64,000 nucleotides of DNA from Lepidostoma basale (GCA_022606425.2 JAHDVF020000581.1:62001-126000), one strand, 5' to 3'. Shown: positions 10,373-21,641, counted from the first letter of the stretch. A program made the numbers and translations. Notes: generated by a model from the letters alone, not told the origin.

Positions 10373-10690
10373 TATCAAATCAAATCAGTTTATTTCATCA
10401 ATAGACATTACAAAATCAAGGTTTAATACATCTTTTGAGAATAGGTATAATAATATATTATACATAGTATATTACCAGAAACGCATGAGAGATGGTTCGA
10501 CATTAGGAAAAAAGATACTCTCCAAAATCAAGAGTATTTGCCTTCTGAACGTACTTTCACTAATATGAACGTCGTCGATCTCCGACCGCGTTTATATTAG
10601 TGAAAGTACGTTCAGAAGGCGCAAATTAATTGCTCTTTCCACCAGTGTCGCCACAGGCAGGTGTCTCTCGATACTTACGATGTCTCTCTG
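10373..10690 (-). mobile_element. CR1/Jockey-like LINE, 3' end with (TGATT)n tail
   Basis: Complement of the same 3' region as 55190-55442, including the (TGATT)n-like tail at 10373-10390. The copy contains a local inverted duplication: 27 bp at 10540-10566 recur inverted at 10594-10620, replacing the normal sequence there. Confidence 0.8.
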
Positions 10691-11017
10691 TCCGACACAT
10701 TTGTTTTGGCTTTAATAGTGGTGTTTCTTACCCTATTCGCTATACTGATCCCCCTTGACTCGGCAAGGCAAAATATATTCATAAAATTTAAATATAAGTT
10801 TTCACAATTGTGTGCCAAGTGAAGGTTTTTGGTTTTTAATCTCAAAATCGCCATACAGGGAACAGAGAGATGGGCACCAAGATTTATGTCGCGGAGACGG
10901 TGGAAGTAAAAAAGGAGCATAGGCTAAACAGATTAAGTCAATTGAAAATACTATTATACTTAGGAAATTGGAAATAGCTTTGCTTTATCCACAAAATATA
11001 TAAAAATATTAAAAAAA

Positions 11018-11054
11018 CACGACATGTTTCAGAAGATATCCCCATCTTCAGGTA
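11018..11054 (-). ncRNA. Hammerhead ribozyme motif, P2 left arm
   Basis: Read on the minus strand: ATAC, CTGAAGA (11051-11045), an extra T, stem II GGGG/TTCT weakened to mostly G-U pairs, GAAA, ACATGT and the triplet GTC, then GTGT. Stem I ATAC/GTGT can pair with one G-U. The core bases are intact but stem II is poor, so activity is uncertain. Confidence 0.6.
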
Positions 11055-11540
11055 TAAAAATATAATAAAAACCAAACAAAGAAGGACTTATATAAAAAAC
11101 GCATTTATAATTCGATATAATCATTTAAATTTAAAAATTCACCTGGGCTCTTTGTTATAAGTACTAATAATTATTTTATGTCAGTAAGAATTAATAAATA
11201 ATATTAAGCCATAATAATACATAATGATAAGATAAAAAATAAAAATAAAAAAAATTAGAAAAAACATATATTTGAAATGACGTCATTTATATAGAAATTA
11301 ATAAATGATAGTTTTGCATATGATTGGGAATGGAAGCTTGGGAGACTTAAAGTGTACAAAGTATTTAAGGAGATAGGAGTAAAAGGAGGAATCTGATTAT
11401 TCGACTTGAGGATTTCTTAAATTTCAAGTTTGTTTAATTTATTGCTATTAAATAGCCCAGATTAGTTTTTAAATTTAAATTATTGGGTCGAATTTTAAAT
11501 GCGTTTTATATTAGTCTTTCTTTGTTTAGTTTTATTATTT

Positions 11541-11580
11541 TATCTGAAGATGGAGGAGGTATCCTCCGAAACATGTCGTG
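11541..11580 (+). ncRNA. Hammerhead ribozyme motif, P2 right arm
   Basis: CTGAAGA (11544-11550), an extra T, a GGAGG/CCTCC stem II with an enlarged loop, GAAA (11568-11571), self-complementary ACATGT, and cleavage triplet GTC followed by GTG. The core is complete. Stem I is weak because the left strand reads TTAT. Confidence 0.65.
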
Positions 11581-11658
11581 TTTTTTAATTATATTTTTAA
11601 AAATATTTTGTGGATTAAACAAAGTTATTTTCAATCTCCTAAGTATATAACAATGGAA

Positions 11659-12200
11659 TTCCTTCGCCACTTGAGGGTTGCGGCCATCTAGATAACATTG
11701 GAAACCTTTGTCCTGACTCTTATGTCCTCATTTTTGAGTCTGTCCCGTAAACTGATACCCAACATGGCTCTCTTCATTGCTCTCTGAGTGACTCTTAGCT
11801 TGTTGGCACTTTTTTACGACATTGTGACTGTCTCAATACCATAAGTGAACACTGGCAGGACACAGGCATTGAACACTCTCCTTTTCAAGTTGATGAGTAT
11901 TTTCGGATTTTTCAAAATGTGACCAAGATTTTTGAATGCTGTCCGATGGCTCAAGTGGCGATGGGCAGGACATGTCGCTCGCGATCCAGATGAAAAGTGG
12001 ACAAGGCGACTGCTGTGCTGGTGGCCAAGGACGGCAAAGCGTGGAGTTGGGCGCCCACAGTTGCGTTGGTGCGACGATGTCCGGAGAAGTGCGGGAAGTG
12101 CCTGGATGCGGATCGCTCAGAATAGAAGAGAATGGAAAATGCGAGAAAGGGCATACATCCAGGAGTGGAGGTCAATACAAGCTAAAGAAGAAGAAGAATG
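11659..12200 (+). mobile_element. RTE-type LINE inserted by apparent twin priming
   Basis: The right part (11940-12200, plus) encodes LKWRWAGHVARDPDEKWTRR and the C-terminal RTE tail, ending in (AAG)n. The left part (11659-11939) is the immediately upstream segment in inverted orientation: on minus it reads LINLKRRVFNACVLPVFTYG, QRAMKRAMLGISLRDR and again LKWRR. The two segments share CTCAAGTGGCGA at the junction. Stops in the inverted part show it is dead. Confidence 0.75.
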
Positions 12201-12890
12201 CCTTTGCTATTAATAAGTTGAAAATACTCATAATGATAAACTCCTAAACGAACATTCGCAGACTTATTAAAAAACTAATGAATTGCTTGTAATCAAAGAA
12301 ACAATAATCCGTTCTTTTTGTATAATAGCGGTGATTAATCATCTTAATTCAATAAACCTACGAGGAACGTGACATTCTGGCAGCCGGCAGTGAAATATTA
12401 TCGGAAAACGTTTGAAGTTTTCTTCAATTTGTTACGTTGTTTTACAAAATGCTTTTGTAATACTTTTACAACAAGTTGCCGAGAGGGCTGCGATTTTTAG
12501 TATTTCCGTGTTAGCGGAAACGCTTTATAAAGATTAATACCGATACAGATTTTACACTTTGGATTCATAAAGATTTATTATAAGTAACTGATTGATAAAT
12601 TACGCTTTTTGAAGTTAAAATAACTAATTAATTGATTTTACTGAAATCTCTCAAATAAAAAATTTGCTTTGGTTCATGTGGTGCTCCTGTAAATTTGGAG
12701 ATATTTCGCGTATAAGTGAATTGTTTTGGTCAATTCAACTGTTGCCGCATTTTATAATAGTTAATTGTGACACGCAATACGTTTGTACTGTTTTGCTGTT
12801 AAAATTATATTAGTTTTATCGTTTTTATAAAGAGTTTTGACAGGTGTAAAAATAAATTACAAAATATTTTCTTCAATATTGTTCAACAAG
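12201..12890. other. No feature recognised
   Basis: AT-rich; no gene or recognised repeat. Confidence 0.4.
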
Positions 12891-12892
12891 TT

Positions 12893-13372
12893 CTTGCTGG
12901 TTAAGTGCCTAATTATAGCTAATTTAAAAAAAACGGTTGATACGTGTAACATAAATTAAATAAACACAAAAGTCCGGATCGTCCATGTCAACATGTGCAG
13001 CATCGAAAAAAACATGTGTTATTATATTATGTGCTAAATTTAAAAAACGGTGGATTCGTGGAACATAAATTAAATAGACAATATGTGCAGCATCTAAAAA
13101 TAGCATTTTGTTTTAAATTATTTTTATTTTGTTATTTTATTTTATATCATTGTATTTTATATTATTTGTTTTAGATTTATTTTGTGGGTGTAGGACGATC
13201 GAAGTGTGCGCGGGAGATGCCTATTGGTGGCGATGAGGTTCGCAACCCATCACACCGCGTCTCCCGCGGAGCGAAAAGAGAAGGATGGAGTGCCGCATCA
13301 GTAAAAGTCCATTCTTTCTGCCTACCCTTTCGGGGAGACGGCGTGATGGTTAGTTAGTTAGTTAGTTAAATA
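12893..13372 (+). mobile_element. NA1 element, best copy
   Basis: The full-length-looking NA1 with two ~115-bp 5' units, a T/A-rich middle, the conserved body (GGACGATCGAAGTGTGCGCG ... GGTTCGCAACCC ... CCGCGGAGCGAAAAGAG) and a 3' end at 13307-13349 matching the LINE A terminus. (TTAG)n at 13348-13370 closes it. No coding capacity. I infer that it is mobilised by the LINE A reverse transcriptase through the shared 3' stem-loop. Confidence 0.85.
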
Positions 13373-13450
13373 GCTAACTAACCATTATGCCGTCTTCCAG
13401 AGGGGGTAAACAGAAATAATCGACCGCCTCCTCAACACTTATACATAAGT
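13373..13450 (-). mobile_element. LINE A or NA1 3' end fragment, degraded
   Basis: CTAACTAACCATTATGCCG followed by a decayed complement of the LINE A end (GGGGGTAAACAGAAATAAT) and CAAGCACGCACGG from the NRRACM-coding part. Confidence 0.6.
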
Positions 13451-13484
13451 CAAGCACGCACGGTCATTTTTATTATCATAATTA

Positions 13485-13630
13485 TTATTAATACGAATGA
13501 AAACGTCAGTTTCCTAGAAGTTTTATTATATTTTATTAGTTTGACATGTTTCGCCTTTCTAAGGCATTATCAAATGTTCGTTGCCTTAGAAGGGCGAAAC
13601 ATATCATTAGCGGGACTATTGTAATTTTGA
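13485..13630. mobile_element. P1 element, divergent pair
   Basis: Left arm (minus) at 13542-13577: GACATGTTTCGCCTTTCTAA then GGCATTATCAAATG. Right arm (plus) at 13580-13613: TTGCCTTAGAAGGGCGAAAC then ATATCATT. The outer left sequence ACGAATGAAAACGTC is the standard P1 end; the right outer arm is lost. Confidence 0.7.
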
Positions 13631-13639
13631 TTATAAACA

Positions 13640-14690
13640 TTTCTATAAAACAAGTAGCATGTAATTATCTTTACTGAATTGTTTAATTTTGCTTGAATAA
13701 AATGAATAAATTAATTATATTTGGAACACATCAAAAGTAGGTTTAAAATATCATGTCCCATTAAAAGAAGCCAAAACTATTATACGGTTTCTTTAAATAG
13801 TGATATTCACTTGAAATAGTTTACATTAAAACGGAAACCATAATACAGAGTAAAATTTAATTTAAAGAAAAAGAAAATGGATCCGGCATACTTTTTAAAT
13901 GAAAAAAAAAAGTATTGTCAAACTAGGTCACAATAAACGAATCTGTATCCCCAAAAATTGTAGGACTTAATAAAAAGAGTTAACATATTCGAGTACGTTA
14001 TGTGCAATGGTCATGTTTTTTTTAAAACACTTTTGATACGTGGGCGAAATTATAGAATTCCTTTTCGTTTTCCATCTAAAAGAACTAGTCCTGGGTGTAC
14101 GTTATTAGATCCCATTAGTAATCATATAAATAACATTCATAATTACGTTGAGTAACACGGCACTTCGGAAAAAAGTTGATTTAATTTGTACTTATTTTTC
14201 TAATTTCGTCTGAATTTTTTGTCAAGGGCCTCGAATTTGCTGGGTGTTTTACGTTAAATTCAAGACGGCAGCTTAGTGGGAAGGCGGTGTCTCATTAGTA
14301 AATTTACCACACGAAATATTGAATTTTTCCCCAAAAAGGTTTTTTCAAGGAAATCCGCAAAATCTGTCACTTATTTGCGGCAAACGTTCTACAGAATACG
14401 TTTTTGCACGTAATTTGGCGTACCTATTATCTTAATTGATGTAGGTTTTTATGCTTTCAGTGCTTTCACGAGTAATACATCATCGGAGAGTGTATAGTCG
14501 GGCCCTGCTTTTTGTCACAAACGCGACATGTCCTTAATCGAATTAGGTACGTTCGTCACACGTTTGTAACACCAAAATACATGTTTGAACACTAAAACAA
14601 ACTATTAAGCTACTCGCGTGTGTATTTAGTTTCAAAATACACATAACCTTTATATTAGAAAAATAATTCTACTTCAAGAAGGATGAGAGC
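13640..14690. other. Mostly single-copy-looking sequence, no gene recognised
   Basis: AT-rich at 13640-14200. Positions 14230-14560 are of mixed composition and match no repeat seen elsewhere in the window. No convincing open frame. Confidence 0.35.
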
Positions 14691-14694
14691 AAAG

Positions 14695-14810
14695 TAAATG
14701 CGGTGAGATCCCTTAGACGTATGTGTGTTAAAACGTTGTACGACAGAATTTCAAATCCCAACACCAGAAGGAATTTAAGCGGAAGCAAGTATTTTAAAAG
14801 GATCACTGCA
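14695..14810 (+). mobile_element. Older LINE A copy, left half
   Basis: Plus-strand LINE A coding for RSLRRMC, LYDRISN and so on. It is interrupted by a younger minus-strand LINE A (14824-15196) and resumes at 15210. Across the joined halves the LINE A order is kept. Confidence 0.75.
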
Positions 14811-14823
14811 TTGGACATAACAC
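14811..14823. repeat. Target-site duplication, left copy
   Basis: TTGGACATAACAC, repeated exactly at 15197-15209 on the other side of the nested LINE A. Confidence 0.85.
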
Positions 14824-15196
14824 AAACAAACAAACAAACAAACCATCACGCCGTTTCCCCGCAGAGGTAGGCAGAGAGAATGGACCGCCATACTACTCTA
14901 TCCTGGCAAGCCTCTCTAGCTTCCTCCACATTCATACAACGAGTCATACACGCACGTCGATTCCTCCGACTTCTAGCATGACCAATCTTTAAAATTAGAT
15001 TAATTTGGTCATGCCATGTTTTCCTCAGTCTGCCTCGACTTTGTACCCCATTTACATCATTAACGTATACTTTCTTAACCATTCTTTCTCCATCCATGCG
15101 TTCCATATGTCCGAACCAACGCAGCGATCCTTTCATAATTTTGTTCATAATACCTCCTTCCGCTCTACATTCCTTTCTTATACATAACATATTTCC
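14824..15196 (-). mobile_element. LINE A insertion nested in an older LINE A, (TTTG)n tail
   Basis: Flanked by exact 13-bp duplications. The minus strand encodes KECRAEGGIMNKIMKGSLRW, FGHMERMDGERMVKKVYVND, WHDQINLILKIGHARSRRNR and WRSILSAYLCGE in one open frame (114 residues). The tail is (CAAA)n on the plus strand, that is (TTTG)n rather than (TTAG)n. Typical 5'-truncated non-LTR insertion. Confidence 0.9.
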
Positions 15197-15209
15197 TTGG
15201 ACATAACAC
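15197..15209. repeat. Target-site duplication, right copy
   Basis: TTGGACATAACAC, identical to 14811-14823. Confidence 0.85.
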
Positions 15210-15375
15210 GTGGATAAAAATATAATGATTAAGGAAGTATACGTAAACGATGTGAATGGACTACGGACTCGAGGAAAATCGAGGAAGATTTAACATGATC
15301 AAATTAATACAAATTTAAAGGTCTCGTTTTATGAATGTAGTGGAAGCTAGAAAGGTGTATCAGGATTTTATAAAA
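15210..15375 (+). mobile_element. Older LINE A copy, right half
   Basis: Continues the 14695-14810 copy: codes for MIKEVYVNDVNGLRTRGKSR-like sequence, then decayed MNVVEARKVYQDF. Stops are present. Confidence 0.7.
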
Positions 15376-15473
15376 ATTAAATTAACAAATTGTGATATCA
15401 TAACAATGTTCCAAATTAAACATTGAATAATGTTGAAGTATCGTAGAACTTCCCCTAAAACAGTGTATTATAT

Positions 15474-15760
15474 TTGTATTATATATATAATTCTTTTGTA
15501 CGGGGTATGTAGTTGAACTCCTCCTAAACGGCTGGACTGATTTTGATATCATTTTTTGTGTGTGTCTGGCTGGTTTAAATTTACAATTGAAAGTTCATTA
15601 ATGTTTGACCTTCTAAGAATAATTCATTGGTACGTTTGTTTACCATAGATGGCGCTGATGTCGAATCTGTGTAAGCATACGCAAATCACTTGTTTTGTAG
15701 GGTGATGCATTTTTTTTTTGAAATGTCAAACTTAATGTCGAATGTCATTTAGTATAAAGT
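15474..15760. mobile_element. Helitron-like non-autonomous fragment
   Basis: TTGAACTCCTCCTAAACGGC and TGGACTGATTTTGAT match a sequence class common in arthropod Helitron-derived repeats, and they match 42920-43112 in this window. I rely on the general look plus the second copy's CTAGT-type end; no rolling-circle replicase is present. Confidence 0.4.
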
Positions 15761-15940
15761 TTATCGAAAAAACAAGCCAAGCCAACGTTGCGGCAGGACA
15801 AGGTCTATCGCATCCGTTTGTCTAATATATATTGATAGATATTTTATTGTGTTAATTTAACATTAACAAATAATCGTTCCCAAATTGTAATAATTGATAG
15901 ACATTTAATTACTTTCTACCCAAATAGTTATCGGACTTAT

Positions 15941-16377
15941 AGGGGTCGGGGCAACACTCGCATATTATTATTGCTCTCGGAGAACAAACAACTAGTGTAA
16001 TAAAACCGTAGTTCTAGCCATGATTAGAGTAAGCCGATTCGCGGCGGAGACTGTAGCTCCTGTAGCCTGTACAGACCCGGGCCCTCCGCCACAAAAACAC
16101 AACACGGTTTTGAGATGAAAACTCATCGGGAAACCCGTAATTCCTTTGTTAACTTTGCCAATAAGCTCCCGAACGATCGTAGTTGACTTTCGATCCTTTC
16201 TTCGTATCCTTCACATGCGCTAACCTGTTACGAGGTTATAAATTTTAGTTCGTTGTATTTCCTTTACGTAACGCTACAGTTCAGGACCTTTGACCGATTT
16301 TGAATTCATTCTTCTCGAACCCCTTGTATCCAGAGGGCCACTAGAGTGCCTTGTTTGTTTTAATAATTTATTTTAAG
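15941..16377. other. Mixed-composition single-copy-looking segment
   Basis: GC-richer than average (GAGACTGTAGCTCCTGTAGC, CAGACCCGGGCCCTCCGCC) and not repeated in the window. No long open frame. Could be a conserved non-coding element. Confidence 0.3.
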
Positions 16378-16458
16378 CTAAGATGACAGTGCACAATGGT
16401 GTTCTTTTTCTCACTTTTAGGTATGGGAGTGAAGCACGGAACTGGCAAAATAAGGAGA
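16378..16458 (+). mobile_element. LINE A fragment interrupted by SINE1
   Basis: Encodes decayed KMTVHNGVLF and YGSEARNWQNKE, the LINE A region VHNGVLVPTLMYGSEAWNWQ, up to the SINE1 start. Confidence 0.7.
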
Positions 16459-16645
16459 CGACCTTCGTGGCAGAGTGGTTACGAGCTCTGACTTCCATGC
16501 CGAAGGTCTTGGGTTCAATTCAATTCCCGGAGATGGCAGTGTGATTGTCACACTGTCTTTGGTCTGGTGTAGAATTCACGTGACAATAAAATGGAGATAG
16601 ATTGGCTACCTACCACATGTCACGAGAATCAATATAATAGCTAAA
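16459..16645 (+). mobile_element. SINE1, tRNA-derived
   Basis: The tRNA-like head has an A-box GTGGCAGAGTGGTTA and a B-box GGTTCAATTCCC (with a 6-bp local duplication TTCAAT). The body is GGCAGTGTGATTGTCACAC, GGTCTGGTGTAGAATTCAC and TCACGAGAATCAATATAATA. Other copies: 3853, 5085, 6330 and 29085. It lies inside a LINE A remnant. Confidence 0.8.
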
Positions 16646-16889
16646 ATATAAAAATTGGATACAGTAATTGGGTCCAAACGACCTGTTGTGTACATAAAAA
16701 AAGTAGAACAAATAGACTAAAAATCTCTAAGATGAATGTCTATTCAATCTGTAGAGTGTAAAATAAATTTGTATACTATGAGCTGAAGCTAACTAAACAA
16801 TGAAAACTTTTTATGTATTTCAAATCTATGCTGATATGTTCAAACCATAGAAAACTTAAAAAGAATGTTGAACTGATTTACGATTTACG

Positions 16890-17280
16890 AATTCAAGTAT
16901 GTATGGATACGAAGCATGGAACTGGCAAAAGCAGAATGAAAGTATAATAAATGCAGTAGAATTGAGATCTCTTAGACGAATGTGTAGAAAATCTATGTAT
17001 GATAGAGTGTCGAAATGAAACTATAAGAAGTGAATCCATTGGGAGTGACAGTGTTTTAAACAAAATATTGAAATAATCATTTAGATGGATTTGACTTGTG
17101 GGAATAATAAAGTATTTGTTAACAATATTAACGGAACTAGAAATAGAGGAAAGTCAAGGAAAACGCGGAACGTTAAATTGAATCGGCCACGTGAGGAGTC
17201 AGACAAATCGACGTGTGTTCATGCCACGATGTGTGTATGGAAACGAGATAAGTATGTCAGGAAAGAACATTGTAGCGGGC
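16890..17280 (+). mobile_element. LINE A fragment, degraded
   Basis: Plus strand: YGYEAWNWQKQNESIINAVE, LRSLRRMCRKSMYDRVS, then VFVNNINGTRNRGKSRKTRN and RPREESDKSTCVHATMCVWK in shifted frames. These follow the LINE A order but with frameshifts. Confidence 0.75.
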
Positions 17281-17850
17281 CACTATTTCTGACTACCAGC
17301 TACTTGTTCAGTATTTTAATGTCAACTCATATTTAACAACGTTTGCAAACTACATCCGAAATATTTAAATTCTGTTGCAATGCATTTCCTCTTCTAAATT
17401 TCATATAAATGAACGACAAAACTACATACTAATTTGTTAAGTATTCTCTTACAGAGCTTTCATAACTGCTCAAATAACTTTCACGTTAAGAACTCGCAAT
17501 TATTCCCGAGATGAAATCTCACACTTTCAGCTACAGGATGTTATTTAAATGAAACTAACGGAGAAGATGTGTTTATTTTGGTTTAAAACTATCACTTTAT
17601 GCAATATTTTTTCGTAGAAATTCATTGTTAATAATATTTTAAAAAAAATATGTAATACATAGAACTTTAAAAAAAACTTAGATCCGAAGGTGGCAATGAC
17701 CTGACGAAACCAGTCTTAACTAAAAATGGAAATTTCGTTTAAATATTCTATGGAATAGAATGCTGCAAATTAATGGTTACTTATTTACGCTTGAATATTA
17801 TATCTAGTTGCAGCGATCTGTATATTAAAGTTAAATAACAGACTAATAAA
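17281..17850. other. AT-rich stretch, nothing recognised
   Basis: No gene or recognised repeat. Confidence 0.4.
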
Positions 17851-18180
17851 GCAGCAGTTATCTCCGGATACCCGAGACTCTGTTTGGGACAATAAGTATT
17901 TGCTAGTGGAAAGCAAAGTCAGTATATACACAAATTTGCATTAGACCCATAATGACTTACGGAATCGAAGCAAGGGCAGACACTAAGGGTACGGCCACAC
18001 CAGAGTGCCTGGGTAGTCAAGACACAGTTCGCTTGTGATCAGCGTATAATGTGGCCGGTCCCATAGTGCGCCATACGTTGGTTCGCCAGGTGTTCATTTT
18101 GACTTCTACTCTGGTGCTCCGGTGTGGCCATACCCTTACAGAACGAAACATCTCCATAGAACACCAGAAGTACTTTACCA
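17851..18180 (+). mobile_element. LINE B fragment split by a foldback element
   Basis: ATTAGACCCATAATGACTTA and CGGAATCGAAGCAAGGGCAG, continuing after the foldback with CAGAACGAAAC, parallel the LINE B stretch at 41940-41995 (RPRLTYTIETRADTTRTK). Confidence 0.5.
17984..18138. mobile_element. Small TIR (foldback/MITE-like) element, 155 bp
   Basis: Terminal inverted repeats TAAGGGTACGGCCACACC (17984-18001) and its complement at 18121-18138 match at 17 of 18 positions. There is no coding capacity. The target-site duplication is not clear, so I cannot assign a superfamily. Confidence 0.75.
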
Positions 18181-18344
18181 TCTCATATGGCAAATAATCA
18201 TCAATATATGTGTGCCACCAATATTTCATCAGATGGCTCAGATGGGTTGATCATTGTTAACGCCTTTCGTTTATAAAAAAATAAAAGTATTATATGAATC
18301 ATGGCACATTAAAAAACATTTTAGTTTGCTAAGCCGAAACAACC

Positions 18345-18800
18345 GTGTCAGCGAAATAATGGGACAAGTCAACAAAGCTTCGGCGGTATCAGGTTGTCTC
18401 AAGGAGACCATATGGAAGAATGAGTATAATATATGAGAACTGACAGTACGGTCAGAATATACAAAATCTGCGTAAGGCCTAAACTCACATTAAGCGTTGA
18501 TACCAGAGCAGATACCATAAGAACGAAGGCTAAAGTGCGGGTGGCAGAAATGCGGACGCTGAGGACAATAGCAGGAAAGACTCTTTGAGATAGTGTGAGG
18601 AACACAGTAATCCGTGAAATCTGCAAGGTAAAAGATATCGTGAGATGATGGATCTTTCCAGAATCCCACGTGTTGTGGCGCATTAGATTCCTGTTGGCTA
18701 CCGTCTCCCTGGAAGACCGCTAAATAAATAGAGGGATAGCTGGGAATCAACTTTCCAAGTGAAGCTAGTCGGAAACAGACCAAAACTCTTAAAGGAGAGT
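18345..18800 (+). mobile_element. LINE B remnant
   Basis: Same order as the better copy at 41815-42300: GACAAGTCAACAAAGCTTCG, CGGTATCAGGTTGTCTCAAG, then frames resembling RVRIYKICVRPKLTLSVDTR and KAKVRVAEMRTLRTIAGKTL. In-frame stops (for example after KTL) and deletions show it is dead. Confidence 0.7.
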
Positions 18801-19314
18801 CTTATTTATTTGTTTATTGCAACACCATATTTACAAAGTACACAGATTTCTGAATAAACAGTTATGATTGCAGGTATAATGTAATACGATTCCATTCAAT
18901 GCACAAAAGCAAGTAATTGAAACTGTCAGACAGTTCTGCAATGTAATTGCTTCAATAAACAGCGTAAAAGCAAATTGTCATCAGAGTAAGTCCTCTTTGC
19001 TCCCTTTGGGCCGGGATACGACCTAATTAGATTTTGTCTTGTTCCTCCAGTGAACTAAGAACATAAGACGAGCACATAATATGTAGCTATCATGTAATGT
19101 ATTATGTATGTTAGTCCCCTGATAGATTAACGAAAGTTCAGTATCTAAACAAAGGAATATTCGAGGTACTAAGGTATGACGCATTAAATTGCCTTCAGAA
19201 TTTTCCGCTACAGGAACATATTAAATACCAAGACATTTTTAGAAACACTTCCTGATAATGAATTCATAAAAAAGTTCACCACACACATATAAGGAAAAAA
19301 AAGAAAATTTCGAA
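18801..19314. other. No feature recognised
   Basis: AT-rich; no repeat match or coding signal. Confidence 0.4.
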
Positions 19315-19440
19315 ATATGATTACTTTATTAATATTGTTTTCGATCAGTTTCGAGTTCCCGACTGAAGACAAGTACCCAATCGACAGAAACGAGCTCTCG
19401 AAACCGGTCGTAGCCTAAAAATAATTTAATGAAATAAAAT
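19315..19440. mobile_element. P5 element with hammerhead-like motif
   Basis: The right arm (plus) has CTGAAGA (19363-19369) and, after a disordered ~30-nt segment, GAAA (19400-19403) with self-complementary ACCGGT and triplet GTC, then GTAGCC. The left arm (minus) keeps only CTCGAAACTGATCG. Outer ends are ATTACTTTATTAATATTG against ATTTAATGAAATAAAATTAC. Stem II is not convincing, so a cleaving ribozyme is doubtful. Confidence 0.5.
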
Positions 19441-19654
19441 TACCAATAATTTTCTTTTATCTTTAAATTTTAATTATTATGATAACAATAAATGTAAAAA
19501 AAGTCCTAGTTATTCTCCGAACTTTGTTAAAAGAAGATTTTTAAACATTTGATTGTAAAATGCAAATGTTTGACTATATTTTTTCTTTGAATTCGGAAAA
19601 AAAAATATCTCGAAGGCTTTATATTTAATATAATATATACCATAGCAATAGTAT

Positions 19655-19785
19655 AAAGGGGGGGATGGTACGATGTATGAATGTAGAGGAAGCCCGAGAG
19701 GTATGCCAGGACAGGCCATTGTGGCGATCCATCCTCTCTGCCTACCCCTCCGGGGAAATGGCGTGATGGTTAGTTAGTTAGTAAG
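19655..19785 (+). mobile_element. LINE A 3' end, (TTAG)n tail
   Basis: Encodes RCMNVEEAREVCQDRPLWRS then ILSAYPSGEMA, then the stem-loop and (TTAG)n at 19769-19783. Strongly 5'-truncated (about 115 bp). Confidence 0.85.
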
Positions 19786-19874
19786 TCAATAGTATAAATG
19801 AATTTTAAATTTGGTTTTATTAACTTGGACTTCTTAAAACATTGTTTCGACATCATTACAATCCTCTAAGAGAC

Positions 19875-20290
19875 TAACTAACAAACCATCACGCCGTCTC
19901 CCCGAAGGGGTAGGCAGAAAGGATGGACTGCCACACCTTTCATTCCTGACATATTTCTCTCGCTTCCTCAACATTCATACATCGTGTCATGCACGCGCGT
20001 CGATTTCTCTGACTCCTCACATGGCCGACATTCAATATTTGATTTATTTGATCGTGCCACTTTTCCTCGGTCTTCCTCTATTTCTGGTTCCATTTACATC
20101 GTTAACATACAATTTTTTTACCATTCTTTCTTCATTCATTCTTTCCATATGTCCAAACCATCTTAATGATCCTTTCATTATTTTGTTCATGACACCATCA
20201 TTCGCACCGCATTCACTTCTTATATTTTCATTCGACACTCTATCATACACAGAATATCCACACATTCGTCTAAGAGGTCTCATCCTTTAA
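19875..20290 (-). mobile_element. LINE A copy, 5'-truncated
   Basis: The minus strand codes RPLRRMCGYSVYDRVSNENI, RSECGANDGVMNKIMKGSLR, WFGHMERMNEERMVKKLYVN and the rest of the tail with a few frameshifts. The (TTAG)n tail complement is at 19877-19884. Confidence 0.85.
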
Positions 20291-20586
20291 GAGTTTTTCA
20301 TGTAAACGAGATATACTTATAATACCATATAATTCGGCATACAAAAATCAATTGAGGTTGATGATGATAAATGCAATTGTGAACAAGACTTCCTTAAATG
20401 TATTAAAGAATTCAATAGTCATAGAAAGGGTTCAAGAGTCATAGAAAGGGTTCAATTGATATGCTAGGTCAGAACGTTGAGGAAGCATAGAACTGAAGAG
20501 GACCTTGAAGAAATAATGATAAGTGATGTTTGGCATAAGATAGATCTGTTATTTGTGGCCATTGGGTTACATGTTGTTATCTTATA

Positions 20587-21481
<895 letters not shown>

Positions 21482-21546
<65 letters not shown>

Positions 21547-21576
21547 CTATATATATATATATATATATATATACAC

Positions 21577-21626
<50 letters not shown>

Positions 21627-21641
21627 CAGTATAGCAGCATA

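Larger units (their letters stand above)
10950..11655. mobile_element. P2 element, inverted pair of hammerhead arms
   Basis: An inverted-repeat element. Its outer ends are TTAGGAAATTG (10959) against CAATCTCCTAAG (11631), then the complement of TTTTGTGGATTAAACAAAG on the left against that sequence on the right, then a hammerhead on each arm (minus near 11018-11054, plus near 11541-11580). The arms continue inward through TTATAAGTACTAATAATTAT-type sequence. There is no open reading frame. I infer a non-autonomous Penelope-related element. Confidence 0.75.
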
